Below are positions 54,199 to 63,672 of a stretch of 64,000 bases of DNA, one piece after another (within the stretch, counting starts at the first letter, position 1; every line of letters starts with the position of its first letter). The stretch covers positions 749,148 through 813,147 of the forward strand of contig NZ_KB908056.1 in the NCBI RefSeq assembly GCF_000382325.1. The letters are read 5' to 3'. The notes beneath the pieces were generated by a model that was given only the letters and a program-made list of their open reading frames with translations, had not been told where the DNA came from and did no database searches. The translations under genes were made by a program, and so were the position numbers. This stretch comes from Woodsholea maritima DSM 17123 (GTDB lineage Bacteria > Pseudomonadota > Alphaproteobacteria > Caulobacterales > Maricaulaceae).

Positions 54199-54963
54199 AT
54201 GATCATCGCAGATTCTTTGGTCAAACGCTTTTCCAATCAAACAGTTGTCAAAGGCGTTTCGTTCCAGGTTGAGCGTGGTGAAGTCCTTGGCGTGTTAGGC
54301 CCCAATGGTGCAGGCAAATCGACCACCTTGCGCATGTTGGCCGGATGTTTGGAGCCTGATGGCGGCCAAGCCAGGCTGAATGGCTTTGATAGCGCCCTGC
54401 AACGCCGCGAAGCGCAAACCTATCTCGGCTATTTGCCCGAAGGGGCCCCGGCCTATCCCTCGATGACCCCGCTCAGCTATGTGCGCTTTTGCTTACGCGC
54501 GCGCGGCTTTTCTGGCTCTGCCTTAAAAGACGCCGCCGATCACGCCTTGGAGCGCGCACGCATGGGCAAGATGGCCCATAAATCCATCAGCGATCTTTCA
54601 AAGGGCTATAAGCGGCGCGCGGCGCTGGCCGCGGCCATTGCCCATGATCCACCGATCCTGATCCTGGATGAGCCAACCGATGGCTTGGATCCTAATCAGA
54701 AAGACGCCGTGCGCGCCTTGATGGCTGAAATGGCCCCAAAAAAAGCGATCATCATTTCCACCCATCTTCTTGATGAGGTGGAGACCATGTGCTCACGCGC
54801 CATTGTCATCGCCGATGGCGAAGTGCGCGCCAATGCCAGCCCGCATGAGCTGATGCATTTGGGCCGTGAGGTGAGCCTGGCGAGTGCCTTCCGCACCCTG
54901 ACCGCCCCGACGGAGCCCCTCCACACCCCTTCGCAGATCTGCCATCATGGGGATGGATCATGA
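54199..54963 (+). CDS. ABC transporter ATP-binding protein (GldA-like)
   Basis: 254 residues with a full nucleotide-binding domain: Walker A GPNGAGKST (34-42), Q-loop near YLGYLPEGAPAYPSMT, signature LSKGYKRR, Walker B ILILDEPTDGLDPNQ and switch histidine STHLLDEVETM. It powers the export complex formed with the following three gene products. The ABC type matches the gliding-motility GldA and NosF/CcmA-like branch. The start codon is the first of the operon; the stop overlaps the permease start (ATGA). Confidence 0.92.
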   Translation: MIIADSLVKRFSNQTVVKGVSFQVERGEVLGVLGPNGAGKSTTLRMLAGCLEPDGGQARLNGFDSALQRREAQTYLGYLPEGAPAYPSMTPLSYVRFCLRARGFSGSALKDAADHALERARMGKMAHKSISDLSKGYKRRAALAAAIAHDPPILILDEPTDGLDPNQKDAVRALMAEMAPKKAIIISTHLLDEVETMCSRAIVIADGEVRANASPHELMHLGREVSLASAFRTLTAPTEPLHTPSQICHHGDGS

Positions 54964-55700
54964 CCGGGCTTTATGCGCTTTATCGCCGCGAATTGGCGGC
55001 CTATTTCCAGACCCCGCTCGCCTATGTGTTTTTGAGCGTCTTCGCGCTTGCCGCGCCGGGTTTCACCTGGCAGGCCGGGGCCTTGTTTGATACCGGGCGC
55101 GCCGATCTGGCCCCCTTGTTCGATTACCTCCCCTGGCTCCTCCTGTTCTTAATGCCCGCGCTCGCCATGCGCGCCTGGGCCGAGGAGCGTGATCGCGGCA
55201 CGTTAGAAATGCTGCTGGCCACCCCGATGAGCCTATGGTCTGCGGCCGGCGCGAAATTCCTCGCCGCCTGGACCATGGCGGCCTGCGCCCTCATCCTTAC
55301 CTTTCCGCTGTGGATCGCGATGAATTATCTGGGTGCACCCGATAATGGGGCCATCGCTACGGGCTATGGCGGGGCGTTATTATTGGCCGGAGCCTATCTC
55401 GCCTTAGGTCAAGCCCTCTCGGCGACCACCCCCAACCAGGTCATAGCCTTCGTTCTGGGGGCCGGGGCCTGCTTCCTCGTTACCATAACGGGTCTACCCT
55501 TTGTGTTCGATATGCTGGCCGATCATTTACCCGGTGCCAGTGCGGAGGCCTTGGGCGAGCTTTCTGCCCTTGCCCGCTTTGAATCCCTACGCCGCGGCGT
55601 CGTGACGCTTCGTGATGTGCTTTATTTTCTAAGCCTGATTGGCCTGGGTCTCACCTTAAGCGTCACCTTGATTGATGCGCGCCGGGGAGGGGGCCGATGA
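54960..55700 (+). CDS. ABC transporter permease (GldF-like)
   Basis: 246 residues with six membrane helices. The N-terminus LYALYRRELAAYFQTPLAYVFLSVF and the loop AEERDRGTLEMLLATPM are hallmarks of ABC-2 permeases of the GldF type. It would form the membrane channel together with the large GldG-like subunit. Its ATG overlaps the ATPase gene stop, and its stop overlaps the next start, so all four genes are coupled. Confidence 0.9.
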   Translation: MTGLYALYRRELAAYFQTPLAYVFLSVFALAAPGFTWQAGALFDTGRADLAPLFDYLPWLLLFLMPALAMRAWAEERDRGTLEMLLATPMSLWSAAGAKFLAAWTMAACALILTFPLWIAMNYLGAPDNGAIATGYGGALLLAGAYLALGQALSATTPNQVIAFVLGAGACFLVTITGLPFVFDMLADHLPGASAEALGELSALARFESLRRGVVTLRDVLYFLSLIGLGLTLSVTLIDARRGGGR

Positions 55701-57532
55701 ATAGCGCGCGCCATATCGCCCTCGTCACCCTGGCCCTGATCTGCGGCTTTGTCGGGCTGAACCTGCTCGCCGGTGTCTTGACCCAGAGCGTGCGCCTGGA
55801 CCTGACCGAGCAGCAGCTCTATCGCTTAAGCCCCGGCGCGCGTGATATCTTGCAGGACATTGGCGAACCCATTGATCTGGAGTTCTATTATTCGCGCGCC
55901 GACGCCGCGCAATATCCCGCCATCCGTGCCTATGGGGCGCGCGTGCGCGGCCTCTTACGCACCATCGAAGCCGAGGCACGCGGGCAGATCCGCCTGCGCG
56001 AAATTGATCCCAAACCCTTCAGTGAAGACGAAGACGCGGCCATTGCCGCGGGCCTGACCCAGATCCCAGGTGAAGGGGGCACGCCGTTATTCTTTGGGCT
56101 ACGCGCCACCAATTCGGTGGATGATGCGCGTATTGTCGATGTGTTTGATCCCAGTGAAGAAGCGCGCCTGGAATATGATATCCTGCGCCTGATTGCAGAG
56201 CTGGATCGGGCTGATACGCCCCATATCGCGGTTGTCTCCAGCCTGGCGCTGGAGCCCGTTGAGGGCGGGGATAATCATCCCTTGGTCGCTGAATTACAGC
56301 GCGCCTATCAGCTGACTTGGCTGGATCGGGACTTTGAGACCCTTCCCGAGAGCACGGATCTATTAGTCGTGTGGCATCCCGGCCGCCTCACCGATCATCA
56401 GCTTTATCTGATCGATCAATTTGCCCTGCATCAAGGCCGCATCCTCGCCATCCTCGACCCCCTGGCCCATATGGCCTTGAAACCGGGCCGCGATGGCCTG
56501 CCGCCGATTGATGCGCAGCGCAGCTCCAATCTGGGCAATCTCTTGGGCCAATGGGGTATGGGCTATGACACCACCCAAGTGGTGATGGATCGCCAGCAAG
56601 GCCTGCCCGTGCAAGTGGTTGAGGCCGATGGTCGTCCGCGCATGCGCGCCTATCCGCTGTGGTTCTCCGTTCCGCAAGCGGGCCTCGCCGCAGGTGATCC
56701 CACCACCGCCAATCTCAGCCGTGGAATTAATCTAGGTTCGCCGGGGCTTCTTTCACCGCTCGAAGGCGCTTCGACGCAGTTTACGCCCTTGATGATGACC
56801 AGCGATGAGGGCGCGGTGCTGGATGTCGATATCGTTGCCACCTCGCCTAGCCCGGATGACGTTGCCCGCCTGTATGAAGGTTTGGATCTGGGTCAGCAGA
56901 TTTTGGCGGCGCGCCTGTCTGGCGTTATCAATACGGCCTTCCCCAATGGCCCACCGGCGCAAACCGATGCGCGCCTGATCGAGGCCGATCATGCCGAAAT
57001 CTCTGATGGTCCGGTCGACATTATTGTGATTGCCGATGCCGATTGGCTCGATCCGAATTTCTTCCTCAGCGGCGATCAGATCGTTGCCGATAATATCACC
57101 CTAGCGCTCAACTGGCTTGATAGCCTGGCTGGGGATCGCGCCCTGTTGGGTCTACGCTCGCGCGCGTCATCCATCCGCCCCATGGTGCGGGTCGAAGCCC
57201 TGCGCGCCGAAGCCGAAGACCGGTATTTAGAGCTGCAAACCCAGTTCGAGACCCGCTTGCTCGAAGCGGAAACACGCTTGCAGGCCTTGCGTGAACAGGG
57301 CAGTGCCTCGGCCCTCACCCGTGGTGAGGATGAAAGCGGAGCCAATGCCGAGGCCCTACGCCAAGAGATTTTGGAAACCCGCGCGCGTTTGCGCGATATT
57401 GAGCGCGGCTTCCATCGTGATATTGATGCGCTGGAGCGCCAGCTGATGATTTGGACCCTTTGGGCACCGGCGGGCGGTATTTTGCTGATCGGTTTGATCG
57501 TCTTCTTCATCCGTCGTCGGAGGCGCGCATGA
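55697..57532 (+). CDS. GldG-like ABC transporter auxiliary protein
   Basis: 611 residues: an N-terminal membrane helix (about 7-28), a large periplasmic domain that starts RLDLTEQQLYRLSPGARDIL and belongs to the GldG/ABC-type auxiliary family (DUF7088-like N-terminal part), a charged coiled-coil segment near residues 495-575 (rich in Glu, Arg and Leu) and a C-terminal helix (LWAPAGGILLIGLIVFFI) ending in a basic cluster. In Bacteroidetes GldG is required for gliding; in other bacteria this set is an uncharacterised exporter. Starts and ends overlap neighbours by 4 bases. Confidence 0.85.
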   Translation: MNSARHIALVTLALICGFVGLNLLAGVLTQSVRLDLTEQQLYRLSPGARDILQDIGEPIDLEFYYSRADAAQYPAIRAYGARVRGLLRTIEAEARGQIRLREIDPKPFSEDEDAAIAAGLTQIPGEGGTPLFFGLRATNSVDDARIVDVFDPSEEARLEYDILRLIAELDRADTPHIAVVSSLALEPVEGGDNHPLVAELQRAYQLTWLDRDFETLPESTDLLVVWHPGRLTDHQLYLIDQFALHQGRILAILDPLAHMALKPGRDGLPPIDAQRSSNLGNLLGQWGMGYDTTQVVMDRQQGLPVQVVEADGRPRMRAYPLWFSVPQAGLAAGDPTTANLSRGINLGSPGLLSPLEGASTQFTPLMMTSDEGAVLDVDIVATSPSPDDVARLYEGLDLGQQILAARLSGVINTAFPNGPPAQTDARLIEADHAEISDGPVDIIVIADADWLDPNFFLSGDQIVADNITLALNWLDSLAGDRALLGLRSRASSIRPMVRVEALRAEAEDRYLELQTQFETRLLEAETRLQALREQGSASALTRGEDESGANAEALRQEILETRARLRDIERGFHRDIDALERQLMIWTLWAPAGGILLIGLIVFFIRRRRRA

Positions 57533-58596
57533 GCCCGGCTCAGTTCAGATTACGCCTTGCTCTCGGCGGGCTCTTCGTCGGTTTCAGCCTGTTGGTGCTG
57601 GGCGTGTTAGCGGTTTGGCATGATGCCAGAACCGATACCCGCCCCGATGTTGCCGGTCCCGTTCTGCCGCTATGGCGTGAGCAAGCCAGCCAAGCGCGCA
57701 CATTGGAGATCCGTACCCGTGATCAACATCTCGTTCTGCGCCGGCAAGACGGCGTCTGGGTTCTGCCCTCACGCGGGGATTATCCCGCCCTTTCCAACGT
57801 GATGGGGGAGCTGGATGAATTTCTCACCACGATCCATTTTGAAACAGCGTTAACACGTGATCCGGATAAATATGCACGCCTGCATATTGGTGAGCCCAAT
57901 CAAGGCGGTTATGGCCTGGCCCTCACCATTAAAGATGATAAAAACCAAGCCCTTGTCGATGTAATCTTCGGCACGGGCGAGCGTAATGACGGCCTCTATG
58001 TGCGTGAACGTGGCGGTGCGCGGGTTTATCGCATTTCCGGCAACTTGCCTGAAGGCCTGAATGAGACCGATCGCTGGTTGGGGCTCGATTTCCTGAATAT
58101 TGATCCCGGAACGATTGCGCGGACACGCATTAATCCTGAAGATGGCCCGGACTACTTCTTGATGAAACCGGGTGCGGGCAGCCGCAATTTCGTCTTGCGT
58201 GAACCGCGCGGCTGGCGCCTTCTCACGGCGGGCGCGGCCAATGGCCCGGCCATCTCCTCCACGCGCCTACGCTTTCGCGATGTGCGCCCCTTATCCGACT
58301 TTGCCGATCAGATTGCCGTCGCCCATCATAATGCCGTGACATTTACTGGCCTATCGCTGGATTTTGACTTCTATCAAGTCGGCCAGACCCGCTGGGTCGC
58401 GGTGAAAGCCGAAGGGCGAAGCGATGATGCGTCCGGCATGGCGATGCTGATCAATCGACGTGCTGAAGGCTGGGCCTTTCTGGTCAGTGAAGATGCTTAT
58501 GAGCGCTTGGCCAGACCCTTAAGTGATATGGCAGAGTATAATCCGGCGCGCACTTTTGAAGATGCAGCACAATCCCTATCTACCGGAAATAACTAA
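57529..58596 (+). CDS. DUF4340 protein of the Gld-like ABC operon
   Basis: 355 residues with one N-terminal membrane helix (about 11-31) and a periplasmic DUF4340 domain made of repeated strands such as RDQHLVLRRQDGVWVLPSRGDYPALS and IFGTGERNDGLYVRERGG. DUF4340 proteins almost always close GldAFG-like operons, as here, and their role is unknown. The ATG at 57529 overlaps the upstream stop (ATGA). A longer frame from 57451 lies inside the previous gene and is not used. Confidence 0.88.
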   Translation: MSPAQFRLRLALGGLFVGFSLLVLGVLAVWHDARTDTRPDVAGPVLPLWREQASQARTLEIRTRDQHLVLRRQDGVWVLPSRGDYPALSNVMGELDEFLTTIHFETALTRDPDKYARLHIGEPNQGGYGLALTIKDDKNQALVDVIFGTGERNDGLYVRERGGARVYRISGNLPEGLNETDRWLGLDFLNIDPGTIARTRINPEDGPDYFLMKPGAGSRNFVLREPRGWRLLTAGAANGPAISSTRLRFRDVRPLSDFADQIAVAHHNAVTFTGLSLDFDFYQVGQTRWVAVKAEGRSDDASGMAMLINRRAEGWAFLVSEDAYERLARPLSDMAEYNPARTFEDAAQSLSTGNN

Positions 58597-58639
58597 TTCT
58601 CGGGGCCTGCCCCGTCAGAGCCGGGGAAGCGTCCTGATC

Positions 58640-59020
58640 ATGCGTCTTAATCAAATCACCTTGCCCGTCAGCGACATGGATCGTTCGCGCGCCTTCTACA
58701 GCGCCTTGGGGTGCCGCCTGATCGTCAAAACCGATCATTATTGCCGCTTTCTGGCCCCTGAAGGCGACACAACCTTATCACTCAGCCTGACCGATCAGCC
58801 CCTTCATCCCGGCGCGGTGATCTATTTCGAATGCGAGGATGTTGATCGTGTCGTTGGCGCGTTGGAAGAAGCGGGCTTTCATTTCGCCTATGGCCCGCGT
58901 GATGAAAGTTGGCTATGGCGCGAAGCCAAGCTAGAAGATCCAGACGGTCATCTGATCAAGCTCTACCATGCCGGGATCAACCGCCTCGATCCGCCTTGGG
59001 AAGTCGGGGATGAGACTTAA
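58640..59020 (+). CDS. VOC/glyoxalase family protein
   Basis: 126 residues with the two beta-alpha-beta-beta-beta repeats of the vicinal-oxygen-chelate fold: LNQITLPVSDMDRSRAFYSALG at the start, VIYFECEDVDRVVGALEEAGF in the middle and LEDPDGHLIKLYHAG at the end, where the glutamate/histidine metal ligands usually sit. Members include glyoxalases, dioxygenases and resistance proteins; this one cannot be assigned. The ATG at 58640 follows GGGGAAGC; an earlier start lies within the previous gene. Its stop TAA overlaps that of the convergent DUF1223 gene (TTAA). Confidence 0.85.
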   Translation: MRLNQITLPVSDMDRSRAFYSALGCRLIVKTDHYCRFLAPEGDTTLSLSLTDQPLHPGAVIYFECEDVDRVVGALEEAGFHFAYGPRDESWLWREAKLEDPDGHLIKLYHAGINRLDPPWEVGDET

Positions 59021-59871
59021 GGGCGTGCAGGAAAGAGTGCGGCCGCCAGAATGCGTCCGCCGCGTTCGGCCTGGACTAAAATTGCCCCGCGTATATGACC
59101 ATCCTGAGGAAATTCGGGCAAAGCGAATTCATCTTCGCCGCCATCCCAGGATCCAATTTGGATAAGGCTACGCGCCATATTGAAATGCGGTGTGGACCGC
59201 CCGGCATTGGCCCCGCCCCCGATGGCGCGCCATTGCTCGCTCTCTTCATAGGTCACCATCCACACTTCGGCCGGTTGAGAAAGGCGCGGTCCGGACAATA
59301 TCAATTCATAGCCCTCATGGCCTGAATGAATGTGCGCTTCGGCGCTCAAAGGCTCTTGATGGTCAATGAAATCGAGGATTTCGCTGGGCTTGAATTTCAG
59401 CTTATGGGGATCGCCATTGACGACAAAATGCGGAGTGAAGACGCGCATCGCCTCGCCGCGTTCCACATAATCATGCTGGCGTGCGACAAAATCAGGGACG
59501 GAAAACTCATCCTCCCAGCCATACATATCCCAATAATCGACCCCATAGGCGATGGCGATAATGTCGGGACGGTCTGACAAAGTCCCCAAGAACGCATTGG
59601 CATCGGGACACATCGGACAGCCTTGCGAGGTGAACAGCTCCACCACCACCGGATGGGGATGCCATTCCTTCATCGCGCTTTCGACCAAGCAATCATCATG
59701 ATCATGATCATGATCATTAGAAGGGTCGGTATGCGAACGCGGCGGTGGGGAGCTGGCTTCGACACCGCTGGTCACAGGGATGTGCGTCATCAACCCAGCG
59801 GGAATCGGGCTGGCATCGTCCCAGAGAGGCTGGGCAAACAGGCTGAGGGCAAGAAGTCCGATTATCATCAT
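59017..59871 (-). CDS. Exported DUF1223 thioredoxin-like protein
   Basis: 284 residues with a signal peptide (MMIIGLLALSLFAQPL). A low-complexity linker contains NDHDHDHDD, encoded by a hexamer repeat, and may bind metal. The DUF1223 core begins VVVELFTSQGCPMCPDANAFL, a thioredoxin-like CxxC. Further marks are IAIAYGVDYWDMYGW and TPHFVVNGDPHKL. The family is periplasmic and of uncertain role, possibly thiol-disulfide exchange. It is convergent with the VOC gene and divergent... across a shared hairpin from acnA, which reads the same way. Confidence 0.88.
   Translation of the reverse strand: MMIIGLLALSLFAQPLWDDASPIPAGLMTHIPVTSGVEASSPPPRSHTDPSNDHDHDHDDCLVESAMKEWHPHPVVVELFTSQGCPMCPDANAFLGTLSDRPDIIAIAYGVDYWDMYGWEDEFSVPDFVARQHDYVERGEAMRVFTPHFVVNGDPHKLKFKPSEILDFIDHQEPLSAEAHIHSGHEGYELILSGPRLSQPAEVWMVTYEESEQWRAIGGGANAGRSTPHFNMARSLIQIGSWDGGEDEFALPEFPQDGHIRGAILVQAERGGRILAAALFPARP
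59695..59717. repeat. Hexamer tandem repeat ATGATC within the DUF1223 gene
   Basis: Three exact ATGATC units (59698-59715) plus partial units on both sides. On the coding strand they encode alternating His-Asp residues. The unit keeps the frame when its number changes. Confidence 0.7.
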
Positions 59872-59960
59872 GTGGCCAAACTAACCCAAGGGCGTGAGAA
59901 TGCCGAATCACACACGCGTTATAAACCCTTCTGCACGGGTCACTTTATGCATACAACATA

Positions 59961-59991
59961 AAGCCCCTGGCGATGACGCCAAGGGCTTTTG
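59961..59991 (-). terminator. Terminator hairpin after acnA
   Basis: AAGCCCCTGGCG (59961-59972) pairs with CGCCAAGGGCTT (59977-59988) with one mismatch and a 4-base loop. T-rich bases flank it on both strands. It lies 29 bases after the acnA stop and before the DUF1223 gene. Confidence 0.75.
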
Positions 59992-60016
59992 CAAAAAGTC
60001 TTACGAAAAATGGCGC

Positions 60017-62698
60017 TTATGCGCTGGCGCGTTGACGCAGAACATAATGCAGAATGCCGCCATTTTTGTAATATTCCAGCTCATTCTCGGTATCGATACG
60101 GGCCAAAAGCTTGGTGGTTTTCACAGAGCCGTCAGCGAAAGTGATCTCCAGATCCAGCTCACAGCGTGGGGTCAGGTCTTCAATGCCTTTAAGGGTGACA
60201 GTTTCAGACCCGGTAAGACCCAGGCTCGCCCAGCTTTCCCCATTTTGGAAGACCGCAGGCAGAACCCCCATCCCGATCAGGTTTGAACGGTGGATCCGCT
60301 CAAAGCTCTCGGTGATCACAGCTTTCACACCCAACAGGCGCGTGCCCTTTGCGGCCCAGTCCCGTGAAGACCCGGTACCGTATTCTTTACCGCCGAAGAC
60401 CACCAAAGGTGTGCCTTCTGCCTGGTATTTCATGGCCGCATCATAGATGAACATCTCTTCGCCATCGGGCTGATGCTTGGTTACACCGCCTTCAACGCCT
60501 GGAACCATTTGGTTCTTGATGCGGATATTGGCAAAGGTGCCGCGCATCATGACATCATGATTACCGCGGCGCGCGCCATAGGAGTTGAACTCCAACGGTG
60601 GCACACCATGCTCTTGCAGATATTTACCCGCAGGGCTGTTGGCTTTGATCGAACCGGCCGGAGAGATGTGGTCCGTGGTGATAGAATCGCCAAACAGACC
60701 CAGGATCCGCGCACCTTCGACGGAGGCTGGTGCGGTAACATCGGTGGACATACCTGCGAAGAAAGGCGGGTTCGCGATATAGGTTGAGCTTGGCCAATCA
60801 TAGGTGAGACCCGTCGAGGTCTCGATATTCTGCCAATGCGCATCGCCTTTGAAGACATCGGCATAACGCTCGGCAAACATTTGCGGGGTAACGGCCTGGC
60901 GCACCACTTCAGCAATCTCGCCAGAAGATGGCCAAATGTCTTTGAGGTAAACCGGCTCATTCTCATCATCATAACCGATCGGATCGCGCGTAATGTCAAC
61001 ATTCATTGAGCCCGCAATCGCGTAAGCGACAACCAATGGCGGTGAGGCCAGATAGTTCGCACGCACATCCTGGCTGACACGGCCTTCAAAATTGCGGTTA
61101 CCAGACAGGACCGAAGTTGCCACCAGATCGCCTTCATGGATCGCTTTTGAGATCTTTTCTGGCAATGGCCCGGAGTTACCGATACAGGTCGTACAGCCAT
61201 AGCCCACCAGGTTGAAGCCCAGCTTATCGAGATCATCCTGCAGCCCCGCCTTGGCGAGATAATCGGTCACGACCTGAGAGCCCGGCGCCAGAGAGGTTTT
61301 CACCCAAGGCTTCACAGTGAGGCCACGCTTGACGGCATTACGCGCCAACAGGCCCGCACCCAGCATCACGGACGGGTTAGAGGTATTGGTGCAAGAGGTG
61401 ATCGCGGCGATCACCACATCCCCATGACCTATGGTGTAGTCTTCACCCTCAACCTGAACGCGCTTGGCCGCCTCTTCCATTTTCTTGAACTCGCTGTTCA
61501 AGGCATCGGCGAACGCATCAGCGGCTTCAGTCAGGATCACGCGGTCTTGCGGACGCTTCGGACCGGCCAGCGCAGGCACAACCGTGGCCATGTCCAGCTC
61601 CAGCGTGTCGGTATAAACCGGCGTATCGGTACGGTCCGGGCGGAACATGCCTTGAGCCTTGGCATAGGCTTCGACCAGCGCCACGCGCTTAGGATCACGG
61701 CCCGTGGCTTTCAAATATTCCAGCGCCTCGTTATCGACCGGGAAGAAGCCACAGGTCGCACCATATTCCGGTGCCATATTGGCGATAGTCGCCGCATCTT
61801 CCAAAGACAGGCTGTCAATGCCTGCGCCGTAAAACTCGACAAATTTGCCGACAACGCCTTTTTTACGCAGCATCTCAACCACGCGCAGAACCAGATCGGT
61901 CGCGGTCGCGCCTTCGGGCATTCTTCCAGTCAGTTTAAACCCGATCACCTCTGGGATCAGCATCGAGACCGGCTGACCCAACATGGCCGCCTCGGCTTCG
62001 ATACCGCCCACACCCCAGCCCAGAACGGCCAGGCCATTGACCATGGTGGTGTGGCTGTCAGTCCCTACCAGCGTATCAGGATAAGCGTAGGTGACGCCGT
62101 CTTCATCTTTGGTCCAAACGGTTTGGGCCAGATATTCCAAATTCACCTGGTGGCAGATCCCGGTTCCAGGAGGAACCGCGCGGAAATTATCAAAGGCACC
62201 CGCCCCCCAGCGTAGGAATTTATAGCGCTCAGCATTGCGCTCATATTCACGCTCAACATTTTTCTGGAAGCTGTCTTCACTGCCGAAATAATCCACCATC
62301 ACAGAGTGGTCGATGACCAAATCAACGGGGACCAGCGGGTTGATCGACTTTGGATCGCCGCCCAGCTTCGCCGTCGCATCGCGCATCGCGGCCAGGTCAA
62401 CCACGGCCGGAACGCCGGTGAAATCCTGCATCAAGACGCGCGCGGGACGGTAAGCGATTTCGTGCTCGGATTTGCCGGTCTTGGTCCAGGCGGCAATCGC
62501 CTCAATATCGGCCTTCGTGACAGTTTTGCCATCTTCGTGGCGCAGCAGGTTTTCCAAAAGCACTTTCAGCGTGTAAGGCAGCTTGGAGACGCCTTCCAGG
62601 CCATTGGCCTCGGCTGCGTTCAGGTCGAAATAGACATAGGTCTCGCCATCGACATTCAGTTCGCGGCGTGACTTAAAACTATCAAGAGAAGCCATCAT
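60017..62698 (-). CDS. acnA: Aconitate hydratase A
   Basis: 893 residues of the AcnA/IRP1 type. It isomerises citrate to isocitrate in the TCA cycle. The [4Fe-4S] ligands are C436 (SCTNTSNP) and C502 and C505 ([10 protein letters not shown]), at positions matching the IRP1/AcnA set. Other marks are [17 protein letters not shown] and [13 protein letters not shown], and a C-terminal swivel domain ([16 protein letters not shown]). AAGGAACCTC precedes the start; the second ATG (62695) is equivalent. It is single, with the ccm operon divergent upstream. Confidence 0.97.
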   Translation of the reverse strand: MMASLDSFKSRRELNVDGETYVYFDLNAAEANGLEGVSKLPYTLKVLLENLLRHEDGKTVTKADIEAIAAWTKTGKSEHEIAYRPARVLMQDFTGVPAVVDLAAMRDATAKLGGDPKSINPLVPVDLVIDHSVMVDYFGSEDSFQKNVEREYERNAERYKFLRWGAGAFDNFRAVPPGTGICHQVNLEYLAQTVWTKDEDGVTYAYPDTLVGTDSHTTMVNGLAVLGWGVGGIEAEAAMLGQPVSMLIPEVIGFKLTGRMPEGATATDLVLRVVEMLRKKGVVGKFVEFYGAGIDSLSLEDAATIANMAPEYGATCGFFPVDNEALEYLKATGRDPKRVALVEAYAKAQGMFRPDRTDTPVYTDTLELDMATVVPALAGPKRPQDRVILTEAADAFADALNSEFKKMEEAAKRVQVEGEDYTIGHGDVVIAAITSCTNTSNPSVMLGAGLLARNAVKRGLTVKPWVKTSLAPGSQVVTDYLAKAGLQDDLDKLGFNLVGYGCTTCIGNSGPLPEKISKAIHEGDLVATSVLSGNRNFEGRVSQDVRANYLASPPLVVAYAIAGSMNVDITRDPIGYDDENEPVYLKDIWPSSGEIAEVVRQAVTPQMFAERYADVFKGDAHWQNIETSTGLTYDWPSSTYIANPPFFAGMSTDVTAPASVEGARILGLFGDSITTDHISPAGSIKANSPAGKYLQEHGVPPLEFNSYGARRGNHDVMMRGTFANIRIKNQMVPGVEGGVTKHQPDGEEMFIYDAAMKYQAEGTPLVVFGGKEYGTGSSRDWAAKGTRLLGVKAVITESFERIHRSNLIGMGVLPAVFQNGESWASLGLTGSETVTLKGIEDLTPRCELDLEITFADGSVKTTKLLARIDTENELEYYKNGGILHYVLRQRASA

Positions 62699-62985
62699 GA
62701 GGTTCCTTTTGCGATAGAGCCTGAACCCAGCTGGGTCAGGCGAAACGGACGGAAGGTCTTCACAGCCTGAGGGGTGGCCGTCAAAACGGGTCCAGAAAGA
62801 AGGGTCTGACCCGCGTTGTAGCGCCGAGACTTCGCGCCTGCAATGCGTCTGACAGACTTATCTGCGTGTGAAGCACTATTTATCCCATATTCGGGGGCTT
62901 TTACAGTCCATTCAACGCTGACACCCCCCGCGTCAGTCTGCCATTTGCACGAAATGAGACTTTATGCCTAAAAGGGTGTTTTCCA

Positions 62986-63672
62986 ATGCCCGAGCCCGGC
63001 CCCGTCATGTTTGAGACTTCCCTTATTCTTAAGGCGCTTTGCGTGGCCCGTGCCGGTCGGGTCTTGATGCGTGATCTTACGCTTAGCCTTGAACCGGGTA
63101 GCGCTCTGTTGCTGACCGGGCCCAATGGGGTGGGTAAAACCAGTTTATTACGAACACTGGCCGGACTTTTAGCAGCCCAGAGCGGTGAAGTGCATTATCA
63201 ACGCGCAAGCCTGCGCGAAGACGCAGCACATAACGCCAAACCCCAGGCCCAATCCCATGAAGATGCGGTGGCCTATCTCAGCCATGCCGATGGCCTGAAA
63301 GCGACAGAAACTGTCGCCGAAGCCCTGACCTTTTGGCGGACTTTACATGGCGCGCCGGACATCCCTGCGCGTCTCGTTTTGAAACAGGTAGGGATGGAGC
63401 GCTTATCCCGGCGGCCCTGTGCGCGTTTGTCTGCGGGGCAAAAACGCCGCGTGGCTTTAGCGCGGGTGATGATCAGCCATCGACCGATCTGGATCCTGGA
63501 TGAACCTGCCGCCCCGCTGGATACGGCCGGGCGCGCGCTGCTGGCCGATCTGTGCCAAGGCCATCGCGATCAAGGCGGTATTGTCATCGCCGCCACCCAT
63601 GTCGATCTGGGCTGGACCCAGGCTCAGAGCCTCGATCTCGTCCCACTGCAGGCAGAGGGGATCCGCGCATGA
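62986..63672 (+). CDS. ccmA: Haem exporter ATP-binding protein CcmA
   Basis: 228 residues, one ABC nucleotide-binding domain: Walker A GPNGVGKTS (45-53), signature LSAGQKRR, Walker B IWILDEPAAPLD and IAATHVDLGW. CcmA drives release of haem-loaded CcmE from CcmC during cytochrome c maturation. The start could also be the ATG at 63007. The stop overlaps the ccmB start (ATGA). Upstream, 290 bases separate it from acnA and should hold both promoters. Confidence 0.9.
   Translation: MPEPGPVMFETSLILKALCVARAGRVLMRDLTLSLEPGSALLLTGPNGVGKTSLLRTLAGLLAAQSGEVHYQRASLREDAAHNAKPQAQSHEDAVAYLSHADGLKATETVAEALTFWRTLHGAPDIPARLVLKQVGMERLSRRPCARLSAGQKRRVALARVMISHRPIWILDEPAAPLDTAGRALLADLCQGHRDQGGIVIAATHVDLGWTQAQSLDLVPLQAEGIRA

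Noticed and set aside
61424-62215. A 263-codon open frame antisense to acnA
   Set aside because: acnA is complete with all cluster ligands; the opposite frame is a compositional shadow.
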